A stretch of DNA of 64,000 nucleotides from Apiotrichum sp. Y4204 (GCA_025531455.1 JAMYHL010000010.1:930001-994000); one strand, 5' to 3'; positions 23,432 to 36,500 are shown, numbered from the stretch's first letter. Translations and numbers: made by a program. Notes: generated by a model from the letters alone, not told the origin.

Positions 23432-23764
23432 TTGTGTCTCGGGATTGCCTCGGACTACTGTCATCTCTTCAACTCACTCATTCTCCATCATGGCTCCCAT
23501 CGGTTTTCACATTTTCATATGCTGCACGCCCTGTCCTTATACAACACTCTTTTGCTACACCTTTCGTGCTCCCATCTCGCATCTCACACATCAGGTACTG
23601 AGATGTCGACCAACTAGTCCTAGTAGAAGTGCATTGTACGATACCCTTATGCAACGCCCCGCGGTGACATACTCCGCACCCACGGACGAATCGTGCCTAT
23701 CTATGGTATGGATCCGCCTCATTGCATCAGATGCAAAAGATCAGTGTCTTTGGGCCTTTCCAAT
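23432..23764. other. Convergent 3' region
   Basis: About 330 bp between the ends of HMT1 (+) and the BAG gene (-). It is pyrimidine-rich on the plus strand. No feature recognised. Confidence 0.4.
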
Positions 23765-24767
23765 CTACGATCCAAGACGCTTGCGATCTCCCCATGCGGC
23801 GTCGACCTTTGACAGGGCGCCTTGGACGCGCTTGACGCCGGCTTTCCGCTCGGCGCGAGCCTTCGTCCATTCGCTAGGGATGGTGACGTTGTCGAGGTCG
23901 AGCAATCCGCGGAGAAGCAACTCGGAAAGACGAGCGTGTTCGACCTGCAGTTTCTCGAACGGAGGGATGTGTTTCGGCTTGTTGGTAGCGTTTTTGCTCG
24001 TCTGGCTCACGAATGTGACAATACTCGGCTCGAGTGGTTCAACAACACCCTCGACGAGGTTGTGGATCCATTCTGTGAGCACGTCCTCCGAATCGGTCTC
24101 GGGCTGCACATTCTTCTTCTTCACAACGGGCTTGGGCGGAGCAGCTGGTGCTGGCGCAGCGGGCGCCGGGCCCTCCTTGCCTACCATAGTGAGGAGCGCG
24201 CCATCCGTAATGCCGTATGAAGACAGTGTCAGGCTCGTGTCTTTGAGCACCGCGCCCTTGTACACAATCTTCATCTGATCGGCGGGAATTGAGGTCGTGG
24301 TCGACAGCGTGGCTATCAGTTGCGACAGACGCGTCGTGCTTGGCGACGGGATGGGGACATTGAACCTGTAGTTAGTCACTGCTTAATCACGTAGCCTATC
24401 TGACGGCTCTCTTCAGTAAACAAGCCCAGAGTCGCCGTTCGCCAACAAAGGTTTGTCATGGCCTATCACTCTCGAAGGTCGGGGCCCTCTCATGTTGCCT
24501 AGCTGTGCAAGCCTGCTGCAATCATATCATAGATGTAGACTTGCACGGCCCTTATCCTCAGGGCAACATGACATCGCCTTCCACCGCGCGCTCCACGCAG
24601 GTCTACACCTCTACCATGATCTACCACGCGCATCTGCTCTGCCTTGCCAGAGTGACGCGCACCTCTTCCAACACTCACTTGTGCGTCCCCCACTTAATCG
24701 TAATGTGTATCTGTCCACTGTCATGCTCCTGCTGCGCCCGGCGGAACGGATTTCTTATCGAGTTCAT
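23765..24767 (-). CDS. UBL-BAG Hsp70 co-chaperone (BAG1-like)
   Basis: Two exons (24767-24679 and 24365-23765) with a 313-nt intron encode 229 aa. The join restores a ubiquitin-like domain: ITIKWGTHK from exon 1 continues into FNVPIPSPSTTRLSQL, IPADQMKIVYKGAVLKD and SSYGITDGALLTMVG (residues 20-95). An Ala/Pro linker and KKKNVQPETDSED lead into a helical BAG domain (about 105-205) with KLQVEHARLSELLLRGLLDLDNV and a basic end. BAG proteins act as nucleotide-exchange factors for Hsp70, and the UBL can dock on the proteasome. The architecture matches S. pombe Bag101-type and human BAG1 proteins. No transmembrane helix is seen, unlike yeast Snl1. A frame starting at the second exon with GTG is only an intron-edge artefact. 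Confidence 0.88.
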
Positions 24768-25386
24768 GGCGGCACGGCCGAGAAGAGGCGGCACTGGGGG
24801 TTAGCGACTGTAAGCGCTGAGAGGGTTTGCAGATGTAGATGAAGAGGATTGCTTGTCGGAAATATGATAGTTGATGGGTGTGAGCGTGGAGCACGTACCA
24901 ACGGATTCTGATAGTGAGAACGACAGGTTGGGCAAGTACTGGGGACGAGCGAGTCGATAGAGACACGAGACGATAAAAGGATTGTTGATATGGAAGTTGT
25001 GGAGTATGCAGCAATAAACGTTTTTTGAAACGAAGCTTGTTCCACATCCATCGGCCGGCCACCACACAGCAACCACAGCCAGAAGAGCTATGAACATGAC
25101 GCGTGTTGCTGCGATGCGAAGCTGCATCCCTGCGAAGCGGTGGAGCTTGGCAGAGGAGAGCCAAATTGGGGGCAGGCCGGGAGCAGATTATGGCAGCAAC
25201 AGTCCTGTTTGTTCGAGTATGTTGCAGCAGCTTCCCGATCTACGACGCCGCCATGATAAGACAAGATAGGTTCGCATGTCCGAGATATGTATGAAGTGGG
25301 TGTGCATCAGCATGCCTGGCATAATCCTCCCATCGCATCCATGCGATAATGCAGTAATGTAGTTACAACTGTCCCGTCGTCACCAA
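24768..25386. other. Intergenic, promoter of the BAG gene
   Basis: About 620 bp between the CYC3 stop (25387) and the BAG gene start (24767). The minus strand is C/T-rich at 24800-25060, a probable leader. No clear heat-shock element with three regular GAA/TTC units was found. Confidence 0.4.
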
Positions 25387-26236
25387 CTACTTCCACAGTC
25401 CGTTCGCGCGTGTCCGGACCCCCTCCCAGTTGTCCAGGGCAGGCCGCACGTCAAGGTAGAAGCTGGGCGCGTTCGGACGGCGCGGGTCGGGCTTGCCGGT
25501 GTAGAAGTCGATCACGTAGCGCACTTGCGTGCCGCAACGGTCAACGTACCAGTCATGACGGTCGAACGGAGCCGAGTAGCTGAGGCAGTTAGCGAGCGGC
25601 CAAAAAGGTATAATCCTCCGTCCTAGTCACTCACCCAAGCAATGATTTCACCCACGCCTTGGGTGTCCTATCCTGTGGCCGTCCAACAAACGAGCTCAGT
25701 TTCACGCCTCCGGGGCATTTCTCCCCACCCATACCGGCCTCCCACATGAGAATCTCTTCCCATGCCTTTTCGTTGACCGCGTTGTGAATCGGGACGATGG
25801 TCTTCATGTCGCGAGCCTTGGGATTGTGGTTTTTGCGGAGCATGGCGTTGAAGAACTGCTGTTCGGAAGGGTAAACCCAATTGCCAGTCGCTTCACCCTC
25901 GGCGGCGACAGCGGGCGAGTCCGTGTTGTGGCTGTACGTGCTGCCGGCACCACGGGGAATTGTCGAAATCTCACGCGCATGGTCAAGCTTGACTGCTTCG
26001 CTAGACTTGGGATCGTTGGGCGTCTCCGATGTTGACTGGAGAGGGTGGGAGGCGGTCGATGCCTGCATCCATGTCGCACGCGCCGACTCGTTCACGGGGC
26101 AGGCATCGACACCTTCCGGCACTGGAGGATGGTCGGGAGGAAGGGCACCACGACCGGTGGCAGGCGCTGGGGCTGCCGGAGTAGAAGTAGAGGCAGAAGC
26201 GGCCTCTGGGCTTTCGCATGACCCAAACCACTTCAT
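25387..26236 (-). CDS. CYC3: Holocytochrome c synthase (cytochrome c haem lyase)
   Basis: Exons 26236-25635 and 25579-25387 encode 264 aa. The enzyme attaches haem to apocytochrome c by thioether bonds in the mitochondrial intermembrane space. Seen: the Cys-Pro-Val haem-regulatory motif DACPV (Cys46), [16 protein letters not shown], the haem-ligand region [16 protein letters not shown] with the expected His151, and [21 protein letters not shown] across the splice. The C-terminus is [12 protein letters not shown] to [17 protein letters not shown]3 versus CYT2 (cytochrome c1 lyase) cannot be settled by eye; many basidiomycetes have a single enzyme. Confidence 0.94.
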
Positions 26237-26740
26237 TGTCGATGTAGTTGTTCGTTGTCGTTGCTTGGAATAGTGATGAATGGCAATGAGATCACAACAT
26301 GTCGCTATGGCTGGCTCCCTTTCTCCGACCGACTTTTTTTCCCCTCCAGTGGCCAGCAGCCAGCGGGCCAGTCATGACTCATGGCTTGGTGAGACTGGGG
26401 CACCGCACAACGGAGCTAATTTCCAGAATCAAATGAATGCAAAAGTCCTGGGGGAGCTGAGGCACGAAACGTCAGTACAGGCCTGCCCTTGATGCATGAT
26501 GGTCGCGCGTCGTTCCCAGTACGGAGCATCAAGCCAACTTGTCGTCATTACTTTCCAGATCATCAACGTCGCCGCCAACGACACCGCGACCTTTCCAGTC
26601 CAGTGGGTATACGATTGAGCCACTATTGCCATTGGCGGCCCCACATCCTCTCCTTCCGGTATACATTCACCCCTCTCGCCAACCTGCCGCGACCACGATC
26701 AGGTGCCGAGGGCTCGGGCCCCGGCCGTGCCGGCGACGGT
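26237..26740. promoter_or_regulatory. Divergent promoter region, CYC3 / FAR11
   Basis: About 500 bp between the two start codons. It contains a short TTTTTTTCCCC stretch at 26334-26344 and a C/T-rich run before the FAR11 ATG. No motif strong enough to name. Confidence 0.4.
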
Positions 26741-29700
26741 ATGCCGCGCGACGACTCGGACCCGACTGATAGCATCACGCTCGGGCAGCTGAAAGCCACG
26801 ACGGCTGCTATGGCTAAGCAGAAGGTAGGTCGCACGGCAGCGTAGGAAGCGTCAAGCATACAGCAGGAGGTGATGCTGAGACTATCCAGACGCAACTCTT
26901 CGACTTTACCTACGCCGACACGGACACGGTCATGAACGAGCTCGATGAGTTTTACCCGTACATCGAGATGACGCATGTCGCGCAGAATCCATCACGGTTC
27001 GCAGGCTCGTTTAAAGGAGGTATGGAACACGGTCAGAGGAAGTGCTAACGGCAGAATGGATCGCCGCGAGTCACGCCCGTCGCAAGGCGTACATAGAGGT
27101 GCAACTCGAGCATCTTGAAAGCCCAGTGAATGAAGCTCGCCGTGCTGCTCAAGGCCGTATCCTTTATCTTCTTCAGGGTAGGTTTGGGTCGAACGCGAGT
27201 GCTGACCGAAGGTAACTTCGCGGAGACGTCGTCGCCAGATGAGCAGCTGCACTGGATCAAGGAAAATGCCAAAATGATTCGCTCCGTCGATGGCATCTCG
27301 ACGCTGGTTTATTCGCTTCGTGATGCAGGGCGGAGGTATGACTCTACAGAGTGGGTAGCCTCAGGCCAGGAGATGGCAATTCGCTCGTGAGACTGATGAT
27401 AGTGTCATTGACAAGGCGAACGCATCGCTTCTGCGAGAGCGCTCCGGATCTAGCTCCCTTATCCCCGTTGATCCTTACGACGTGCAATCGAGCGAGCTCA
27501 TGGACGTACTCGCCATGCTATACTTTGTCGTTGTTGTGTTTGCCGATGACGAGTCATTCGGTGACGAGCTAAGTGGGTACAGCGTCACCTATCAATCTTC
27601 TGACATGCAGTGGCAACCAACCCCCCGTTGCCGTTGATGCTCGTTGACATGGTTGCGGGCCTTAAGGATCGCATGGTCCCAAAGGGTTATCCTGTGAAGA
27701 AGGTGCTTCTGCTATTGTGGAAGACGCTTCTTGCGTGTTTGGGAGGAATGAAAGAAGCGGCCAAAGCCAAGGCACTGTCGAGACAACTTGCAGGTCTAGG
27801 TCCTGAGAGGAAGGGTGAGTCACAATGTCTGAGATCTGAACTGGGCTTGGACTGAGAATGTAGACTTTGTGAAAGCGTCGCCGATAGACATCGCCAACTG
27901 GAGGCGTGACACAGCAACGAAGTATCCTACCTTTGCGCCCCTTCCCTCGGTCACGGACAATGTGCCTGTGGGCAGCGAACAGTTGGCCGAGAGTATGAAG
28001 CCTCTCCCTGCTCGACCAAATTACCATTCGACGGAGATCCCCGCCAATTCGTCTGTCCCGTTCGGCCAGCCAACAAACATGCAACCAGGAACCCCAGCAC
28101 CGACGCCGCCTCAGACCCCTCTGCAAAAGCCAAAGAAGCTGCAGTTCCAGACTGATCCCTCACGGCCGTTCGTGTTCCCGTACTCCCAGACCAGTCATGG
28201 GCCGCCTGCAAGCCTCGTTCCATATGCGATTGATGAGGCGGACAGGCTGTACCATCAACACGCATATGTCAGTCTGGGGCTGTACCAGCTATGGGAGGCC
28301 CGTGAGGCCTGCCTGAGGGAGGAGCGTGGCCTAGGCAAGTCTGGGCTCATCGGATTCTCGAACTTGAGTGTGGACGATGAGGATGACGAAGCTGCGGAGA
28401 TCGCGATGAGGCGTAAATGGCAGTACGAGGAAGAAGAAATGCGTGCCGAGGCAAAGGGGGATGCCAAAGGAGTGAAATTAGCCCGGGAAAAGATCAACGC
28501 AGCAAGGAGACTGTACCGCGTTGAGGTCATCTACGTGAGTACATGATGAGGAATGAAGCTGACAGCAGCGCTCGATGCTGCCTTCGATGCAGAATACTGT
28601 TATTGTTCTCCTCAAATTACTTCTCGCCACTGTCACAGGCACCACGACCGCGGCCGCTATTCCACCCACATCCCCCACGCAAGATGCCACTGCGCGTGCG
28701 TGTGCTCTCGTAGTATAATGCTAACCCCAGCCGTTCCCGAGATCCCTCCACCCACCAAGGAGGAAGTTGACATTGCGCGCCATAGAGAAATAACATCAAA
28801 GGCAGTCTCGGCCATTCTTCTCCTGCTGCTCAAGTGGTTCAAGGCCAGCCGTATGTTCTTTTGCCTGCCCTGCACTAACAGTAGACATTCTCAAATTCCA
28901 TCATCTCACTTCTCTGCTCCTAGACTCCAACTGTCTTGTTCTTGTGCTCAAGATATTTGGACTCCAGGAAGTCTCTACCATGGTGCAGACCAAGAACGAG
29001 ATTGCGGACTGCAGGTTTTTCCGGTATCTTCATCTACATGCCTCTCGAGCTGTCACAACGGCGGAAAAGTCAGCAAAGTCCTCCGACGAGGGCGCCACGG
29101 CATCTACGGAGTCCGAAACCGATGTAGAGGCTCCAGAAGAGGAAGTTGAGCTCATAAAGGACTACTCGTGGCGCAACTTCTTCTCGGCTATCAACCTCGT
29201 GAAGATTCTGCAAAAGATCACAAAGCATCGAATCCATCGCATCCTTCTCATGTGCCAATACAAGAGCTCAGCAATTCTTAAGCGTGTGTTGCGAGTCAAT
29301 CAGCCAATGCTTCAGCTTCAGGTGCTCAAGCTCATCAAGAGTCAAATGCCTTATTGCGGCAGAAAGTGGCGCTCCAGTAGGTTTCGGGCGGTTCCCAGGC
29401 TGACCACCAGCGAATATGAAGATCCTGACCTCCATCTACCTCAATTGTCGACCCGAACTGCGCAACGATTGGCTTGTTGGCGTCGAGGCAGATCTGGATG
29501 CCGAGGACGCGTTGGTGGGCAAACCTCAAGAGGTTGCGCTGCGCTCGCTGTTGGCATTTTACAACAAAAGCAACTACGCTGCTCACCTGGCCGCTACCAT
29601 GCCCGAAGAGACCCACCGACGCACCGACAGTGCCTCAGCTGTCGTGATCGACGAACCAGTCCCTATGCACGCCCGACGCCGCTCGCGGATGTCGTCCATG

Positions 29701-30405
29701 TCCTCCGACTCGGAACTGTTCCCGATTCGGGAAGGTTTGGCCTACAATCCGGACGGCATGATCGAGTTCTGGATGCACGAGTACGAGGACGTGATGCGGG
29801 AGGTGTTTGGAGAGGGTGCGCGCCCAGAGGAGGAAGAATGGGACGACGAAATCGACACGGATGTTGTACGGGTCACACCTGGCGCACCAGGTGCGGCTGA
29901 ACGTGACGACCCAGCCTGGATTCGCCTTACAGAGCTGCTGCGGGCACGCGGTGCGCCCGAGGACGACATCATCTCGGACAGTGAAAGTGTCGTTTCTGTT
30001 GGCGAACTCGGTGATACTGCACGACTTGAGGCGGAGTTGGAGGGCAGGAGCATGTTCGAAGCCATGCAGGAGCGCCAGAGGCGGAGGAGCAACGGCGACG
30101 AGAACACATGGGAGGTGAGTGCTCATGCTCTTATGTTTGTATACTCCGCTGACGGACAGCACATGTCGCCCACAACGCTCAAACTGCTACCCAAGTCGCC
30201 AACTGACAGGCGCCGGTCTTCGTCGGGGGGTTCTCCATTGCGTCCTGTACTCGACCTGTCACCCATGCTGGGAGACGATCTTGGCGATGTGTTTGAGGAC
30301 GAGGGCGACCTACCAGGCCCAATGCCCATCAATACTGAAACACGCGACGAACTGGAACGCGAGTTCAACGCTGTTGACGAGGTCGAGTATCTCATGGGCC
30401 TTTGA
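26741..30405 (+). CDS. FAR11: STRIPAK component Far11/STRIP-like (N1221 and DUF3402 domains)
   Basis: Twelve exons (26741-26824, 26890-27019, 27055-27177, 27212-27350, 27403-27572, 27611-27814, 27864-28534, 28566-28695, 28731-28850, 28885-29376, 29411-30114, 30160-30405) give 1070 aa. The family scaffolds the striatin-interacting phosphatase and kinase complex (Far complex in yeast, ham-2 in Neurospora) on ER and nuclear-envelope membranes. The N1221 part starts QLFDFTYADTDTVMNEL and includes EWIAASHARRKAYIEVQLEH and FVKASPIDIANWRRDTATKY. The C-terminal part contains RHREITSKAVSAILLLLLKW, NCLVLVLKIFG, LQVLKLIKSQMPYCGRKWR and LTSIYLNCRPELRNDWL. The last ~330 residues are acidic and disordered. 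Ten of the eleven introns are 31-52 nt, while exon 7 is 671 nt. The last intron (45 nt) is in frame, so a retained form adds 15 residues. Confidence 0.93.
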
Positions 30406-30950
30406 TGAAACAATAATTGGTGGCAATCGTGACCTGGTAGCATGTGTTGGGGTTCAGTGACCTTGGCGACGAATGAATCTAGACGGCAGAATGCCAAGAG
30501 CCAACGCTGGCGTACAAACTCCTCATTTTTGGTAAAGCACAAGCCCGGCAGCTGACATATTTGTGACCAACTGACTCGCTCGTCGTGTGGGATAGCTCAA
30601 TCGTTGGCGTTGTACCGAGGTCCTCGAGACATTGCAGTGGCCCATGCGGGTCCGGCGTGACAGAAAGCCCGCGCATCATTATTGATTAAATTTCTAAGGG
30701 TGTGTCCAAGGGTGTGTGTCTGGTTCTACGTTCTATTCAGGTCGGGGTACTTTGCGCTCATTGTTTGACTGACATCTTTGTTTGATCGGCCCACCATCTC
30801 CCAGTCACAAGATGAAACACCATCAGCATCGTAATATCGTAATGACCCCAAGTATGCGTGACGGGCTATGTGGCAGTGATGTTAGTCCCTCATAGATTAT
30901 AAATCTGACAGTGACCATCTGTGCAGGGGGAATACTGACGTCCAGGAGGC

Positions 30951-30974
30951 TTCTGATCTTCTGATCTCCTGATC
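30951..30974 (+). repeat. 8-bp microsatellite, three TTCTGATC-type units
   Basis: TTCTGATC, TTCTGATC, TCCTGATC in direct tandem, followed by a decayed TTCTACTT. It shares the 8-bp period and GATC core with the arrays at 34041, 38424 and 45706. Confidence 0.8.
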
Positions 30975-32638
30975 TTCTACTTCTGGTACATGGGCGATCC
31001 TAAGGACATCCGACGGGCGTGTTGGACACGGACACGGATGCAGATACGGGGCTATATGACAAACTCTGGGGTCGGCCCTGGTCCAGCAGTGACCGGCCCT
31101 GCTGATCCATCCTGTTAACGACTTGCAGATCGAATGTGGTAACGTTTGGCTTTCCTGAACTGATCGCGCATGGGTGCTCTTGGGAGCCCGTGCTTCGGTT
31201 CGTCGGACCGCGGACCGCACGGCTCCGGTGACGCGGCATGTTCCAGTGGTGCGCATCGCCTTGTCTGAGCTTCTGAGGCTGGGGCACGGGATATTGGTAA
31301 CAGACCGCCAACTACTACGGGCGAGGACCGTTCATGGGACCCCAACTGCCGCCACAGCGGCCCGAGCAACCGCCCAATCCCTTGGCAAGCTGGAAAGCTA
31401 TCTGTGCGTCTCGGCTGCCGGACCGCGGACCGTACGATGTTGCGGGCCGGTCGCTGCCAGATCCTTGCATTGCACATGTCCAAGCCAAGCGCATGCATAT
31501 TTGTATTGCTGGCTGGTCGTCTCCGAACAACAGAACATTCTTCGAAAAAGTCGTTATGGGTTGGAACCGGCAGCCGGCGGCGCTCGAGAGATATTACGCC
31601 CGGCCTCTGCGCCTCCCAGATCAGATGAGTGGCTGATGGCATGCTCGACCCACTGAAGAAAGGGTCGCGCCGATGAGACAGCCTCGGAACCGGGTTGTTG
31701 CGAGGAAGTGAGGCAGTGCTCACTTGCAGTTGCGGTGTGGAAGACACAAAGACTGAAGACAACCTTTAGCCTCGACGGAGCTACTGCGTGCATACGTGAG
31801 CCATGTTCAGGTGAGCCTCAGCGAGCTGTGCAACTTGTCAACCGCGGATGAGCCACACCAGCCAGCACTCCAGCCACCAGGGACTTGCCGACATGCTTCA
31901 AACAACATTCCAGCGACCCATGGTGGCACCTAAGGCCGGCAGCGCCTCGCCGCCTCCTCGCCGGGGAAACGTGATGTGCTGTTGTTGTTACTGTTGTTGT
32001 GGTCAATGTCAAACACATACGGATGCCATATCGACTCCACATACGCCCCATGCCTGTGTTTCCGAATGTCGACGGGTTTTAGTTATTGCTTCAGTTTCAA
32101 CATGGATCTCAGGTGCATTTTATTTTATTGATTCAATTTCCCGGCACAGGTTGCTAGACCGCGCGAACTCGAGACTTTCGTTGCTACCAGATTTCTCGGC
32201 TTTCCGTATCGGAGCCAGGCGCACGCAGCGACCATGGTGTTATTCCAGCTGAGCTGCGGTCAGGCGTACAAAAGGACAATCAAAACAGGCAGCGATAGGC
32301 ACCACAAGGCGTCGGTGCCGGGGCAAGTCATGCAGGGCGTCAGTGCGCTAGCGTGTTTCCACGAGCTGCGCAGCCGATGGATGCGGAGTACGGCAAGATG
32401 AGCAAGACTGCGGCGTGCACAGAGGGTCCGAGGGTTCGGCGCTGCAGTGAACCTGTAACATCTGTGATCTGTATCCGTTCGCGTGTCGGCGCGTCATTGT
32501 CGCGTACTGTGCTGCAGTAGATCCTAGAGTGTTGGCCACAGAAGGGCCGCGGAGAATACCGGAGTCAAGGCACAATGGTTAGTACCCTCCCCTGTTGGGG
32601 GTGCATTGAGTCCCTGTTTGTTCCCAGGGGTCTGGCCC

Positions 32639-32664
32639 AGCTGGACCGATCAGCTGGACCGATG
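32639..32664 (+). repeat. 13-bp tandem duplication
   Basis: CAGCTGGACCGAT occurs twice head to tail. Isolated and short, with no associated gene. Confidence 0.75.
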
Positions 32665-34040
32665 CATGGCTCCTGGCCCTCCGTCGAGTGCGGCATCGGA
32701 CAGGCTGTCTGAAGATTTCACACATTGTTCAGCATTCAGCAGAACATACCCGCTGTAGCGCAATTGATTCATCCTCGGGGCGCTGTCGTCGGAGTGGGCC
32801 GACACATGCGCCACATCTATCTGAGTGAGTGACGGCTGTGACGGCGGTGCGGGTGGGTTCTAGGTGGCCAGATGTGTCAACTCGCTGGGCATGTTCCTGT
32901 CTTGGGTTGAAGATCATATCAATTCACTCCAATTTCAGAACGGCTGATCGCCAGATCATCGGTCGAGATGGTCAGTTTGATCGACTGGATCGGCGTGGCA
33001 GGTGGATCCGCGGCTGGAGGTGACCGGAGTCACGGCCGACTTGGCTCGTTGTCCAGCCCCTAAAAATATGAAAAGAACGAATATGAATTCTGCCAAGTCG
33101 TGAATCGTTGTTGAACCAGGGGGCTGCAAAGGATCGTCTGTCGCACTAGAAGAAGTCTGATCGTGTGACAATGATCCGCGGACAATCTAGACAATCTTCT
33201 TCCTTCCACCTGTCCACCGAGCTTCAGAGACACCCTCGCTTGCACACAGCTCAGAATACGAGCACAACAGCACAGGGGCCCAGTGCATACAATGCAGCTT
33301 AAGGGAAGTGAAACACTCATGAATGCACGGCAACTGCGTAGACCTCGAGTACCCTTCTGCTTCAGAATCTCGGTGATGACGGGAAGGACTTAGTGGTCGG
33401 GCATCGTCCCAAGCGAGCTCCACCGAACAAGGTTTACCGTGGTCGCGACACCAAGGGACGCAGGGGTTTGGAATAGTAGGGAACAGTCTAGAGATCCGCT
33501 TGTTAGAAGTAGGGTAGGATCAAAGCAGTAAGCCAGTAAGACCATAATGCTTACCCTGTGTTCTGTTGCACCACAGAAACACGGAGACTCCGCCTGACCC
33601 TGGAGTTCCTCGATGTCCGAAGCATCGTCAGGAATTGGTGTCCACCCTTCCGCAGTACAAGCGCTGTATAAACGAGCAACATTGCGGTCTTATGGCATGC
33701 GTTTTTGCGATATAGCCATACATGCATACGCTGGGTGGCCCGTGCCAACTGCAGCGATCTCCCTAAAAATGACGTCATTGACTCATTCCTCTTCCTGAAC
33801 CCCTTTACCACTCTCAGATCTCGATGAATCGAAACAGGTACGAAAAGTGGATGCTGGTGCGCGGTAGATGTTTACACCGTTACGAAATATGGGGAACAAG
33901 GACCTCCAGGCCGAGGGCGCGAGGTCATGTGCGCGTGCGTATCGAGGACACATGCTTCTATACGATCCATACCATGGGTGTGGAACGTAATCTCCAATTC
34001 CGGGGGGCTTGGAGGCTGGACGGCTTGTGCGTGTCTTGGA

Positions 34041-34072
34041 GATCAGCGGATCAGCGGATCAGCGGATCAACG
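34041..34072 (+). repeat. 8-bp microsatellite GATCAGCG x4
   Basis: Three perfect GATCAGCG units and a fourth GATCAACG unit, followed by GATCGTCA. The unit is the exact reverse complement of the array at 38424-38463. Confidence 0.9.
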
Positions 34073-34595
34073 GATCGTCACGGTCATCGAGATCGTGCAT
34101 ATATAGCGTGCAAGTCAGGCACGAGGGACTCGTGGACAAGAAGTGGCATTCGCGCCACGGATCGCGATCAGCAGTCAACATTCGCAATATCAACCGGCAA
34201 GTCGGATCGCCCTTTGATCCTTGAACGACCAGTACTCTGGCCGGACATTATTGCTTTTGGACCATGTTTAAGCCGTCAGATACCGTGTGTCCGCGTGCTC
34301 ACAGAAATGAACTATCCAATAATGCGCTGATATCTCAACGCCTTTTTGCGTTGGTCTTCAACGTTCAGGAGAGGAGCACGTCGCCTCTCGATCGCTTTGT
34401 GCGTGTCATGGATCATGCTTGTCCCCTCTTTCTTGCCTCAGTCGCCGTTCCAGTCGGCTAAGATCGGTTCTGTCAACCGAGTGGCTTAGGAAGGCATTAT
34501 GTTATAAGCCGCAAGCTAACGAACCTCACAGTTCAGCATGGTCGGGAAGATGCGGATTGCACCGAGGGGGTTTTTTGCGGGGAGGGAGGGGGGAA

Positions 34596-34597
<2 letters not shown>

Positions 34598-34631
<34 letters not shown>
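34598..34631 (+). repeat. 34-nt poly(T) tract next to G runs
   Basis: An uninterrupted run of 34 T is preceded by G-rich sequence (34565-34597, G5, G4, G3 and G6 runs). Read on the minus strand it is a poly(A) tail-like tract. No flanking target-site duplication was identified by eye. Confidence 0.85.
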
Positions 34632-34634
<3 letters not shown>

Positions 34635-36500
34635 GTATGGCCTGCTTTACTGGTTTACTGGTCCAATGACCCATTGGTCCCACTGCTACTGATTGGAGTG
34701 GATGACATCTGTGGCTGTAGAGATGCAACCAAGAGAAGGAACCTGTACTCTCCGGCCCTTAGTTCCCCGACCTTGCCCTGCGAAGCTGGAGTCGAAGTAC
34801 GGGCAGTGGTCAGTACGTGCAGAGCACCTCTCATTGTGGTGGCAAATGCCGAAGTGAAGGGCTTGTGTTATGGTCTCCGTGTTATGCATTGCACAACCCC
34901 TCTGTGCCCGGCAACAGTCCGTGGCTCAGTCCGTGGTTCTTTGCTCCGTGCCTCTCATGCAGCGTCATCCTGCATCGCCAGAACCCTTTCGATGCCCAAG
35001 TGGCGCTAATTGATTGATATCTGCCGAAACCCTGTTCCCCCCGTCCTGCCCTGCTGCTACAACCCTGCGCCGCTCCCGTTTGGGACAGGATAGGGAACGC
35101 GCCACCGTCCACAAGCTCACGGGTCTTTTGTGGTCCAGTGCTCATTCTAGGATAGGCCTAGATCCAAGCACTAAAAGCAGGAAGTTGGCCCAGTGGAGTT
35201 AGGGAACCTGCAGGGCGCACCCAAGGTACCCCGGTCCAAAACCAGAGCGACCCTTGTGGTCATTGGCGACCAACAATGAGGGAGATTCGCGTCACGCTTC
35301 AAGAGGGCCTGTAGACTATCTTACACAAAAAACTAGGAGAGAAGCTGGTAGACCCTTCAAGCTGCAAGAATTCAAGAACGTACAGTACACGCCTGTGTGG
35401 CAAGCACGGGACACGGGATCGACGGAATTGACCCACTTACTGCACTGACAATTCAGGTGCTGATGCAGAGAAGAATGTTTGTCTGTTGCCTAGACCACAG
35501 CGGACAATCCAGACTTCCCGTCCTTTCGGCGATCTATTCCTCTTAAGATCCTCTTGCAGTCAGTTCCAACCGCCAGTCATGAGGATACAATTGAGATCGA
35601 ACCGGAGGCAACCTCAGATGGTCGCGGGGGACTGTATTTTTTTGGGCAGAAAGGAATATCGAGGATCAGATCCGTCGTTGGGAAGACTGGACCCGTGCAC
35701 GACCAGTGCATCATGGATCATGGATTGTTGTGAGAACTAGCGGGAGACGTACATGGGCCATAGCGTTGCCCTGTGTTATCATCTGTTGCTGGATCCAAGT
35801 TCCTACGGCCTTGGGATTGAAGGCTGTTTAGACAAGTAAGGCTGAGATAGCAGTTCATGGCATTCGCTGGAAGCATGCTCCGATCCCGCGCTGCCCTGTG
35901 GCAACCGGGCGTCGAGGGTTCGGGCAATGAGGCAACAGTTTTGACACACCTCGATGTCTGGCGGTGTAGCAGATTTATTCCAAGCCAAAGCTCATGGTAT
36001 ATGACCGGAGTGCACATACTATTACCAGCCTACTGGGTTCTGTCTGCAGATCTACAGCCGCAGATCGGGTGTGGCGTGCGGCGACTGTTGGGACCACAGC
36101 AGTAGTATGAACAACGACGACCTTCGGTTCAAGTATTGCAGTCACTGGGGCAGCAGTGTCTGTTCGGCATGATTGGCATGCATAACGTTGTCGACCTTGG
36201 TCGCTTCATTCCTACTGTTGCACAAGGCGGTGCAAAAAAAAGTCGGCCAACTGGTGCCAAGTACTTTTGTCTACAATTTATCAGTGAAGAGGAATGCCGA
36301 CCACCGGCCACGGACCGAGACCTCGAAAGGCATGAGAGCTGAGAGGCACGAGAGGACTTCTACTGTATCAATGTGATCTGCGTAATATTGACTGGGGTGG
36401 CGAATCCTAATGACCGGATGCTTTCATGTAAGACTTCGAGCGTCGAGGTGCCTTGAAGCTTGGGGGGGTTCAAGTAAAGTACAATCGCATATCTCTGGGC

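Larger units (their letters stand above)
30406..36500. other. Gene-free stretch (about 6 kb)
   Basis: No reading frame with domain-like composition, no acceptable splice chain and no tRNA or rRNA was found on either strand. Frames of up to 215 codons (31115-31762, minus) have mixed, low-complexity composition and no recognisable motif. The stretch contains 8-bp GATC-core microsatellites (30951, 34041), a 13-bp duplication (32639-32664), and a 34-nt poly(T) beside G runs (34561-34631). It may hold non-coding RNA or decayed repeats. Confidence 0.5.

Noticed and set aside
26741..30405. Idea that FAR11 might be two genes split near 28700
   Set aside because: All twelve exons keep phase and the order of STRIP-family motifs is continuous.
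31115..31762. 215-codon minus-strand frame in the gene desert
   Set aside because: Mixed Arg/Ser/Pro composition, no motif, no splice partners and no leader-like upstream sequence.
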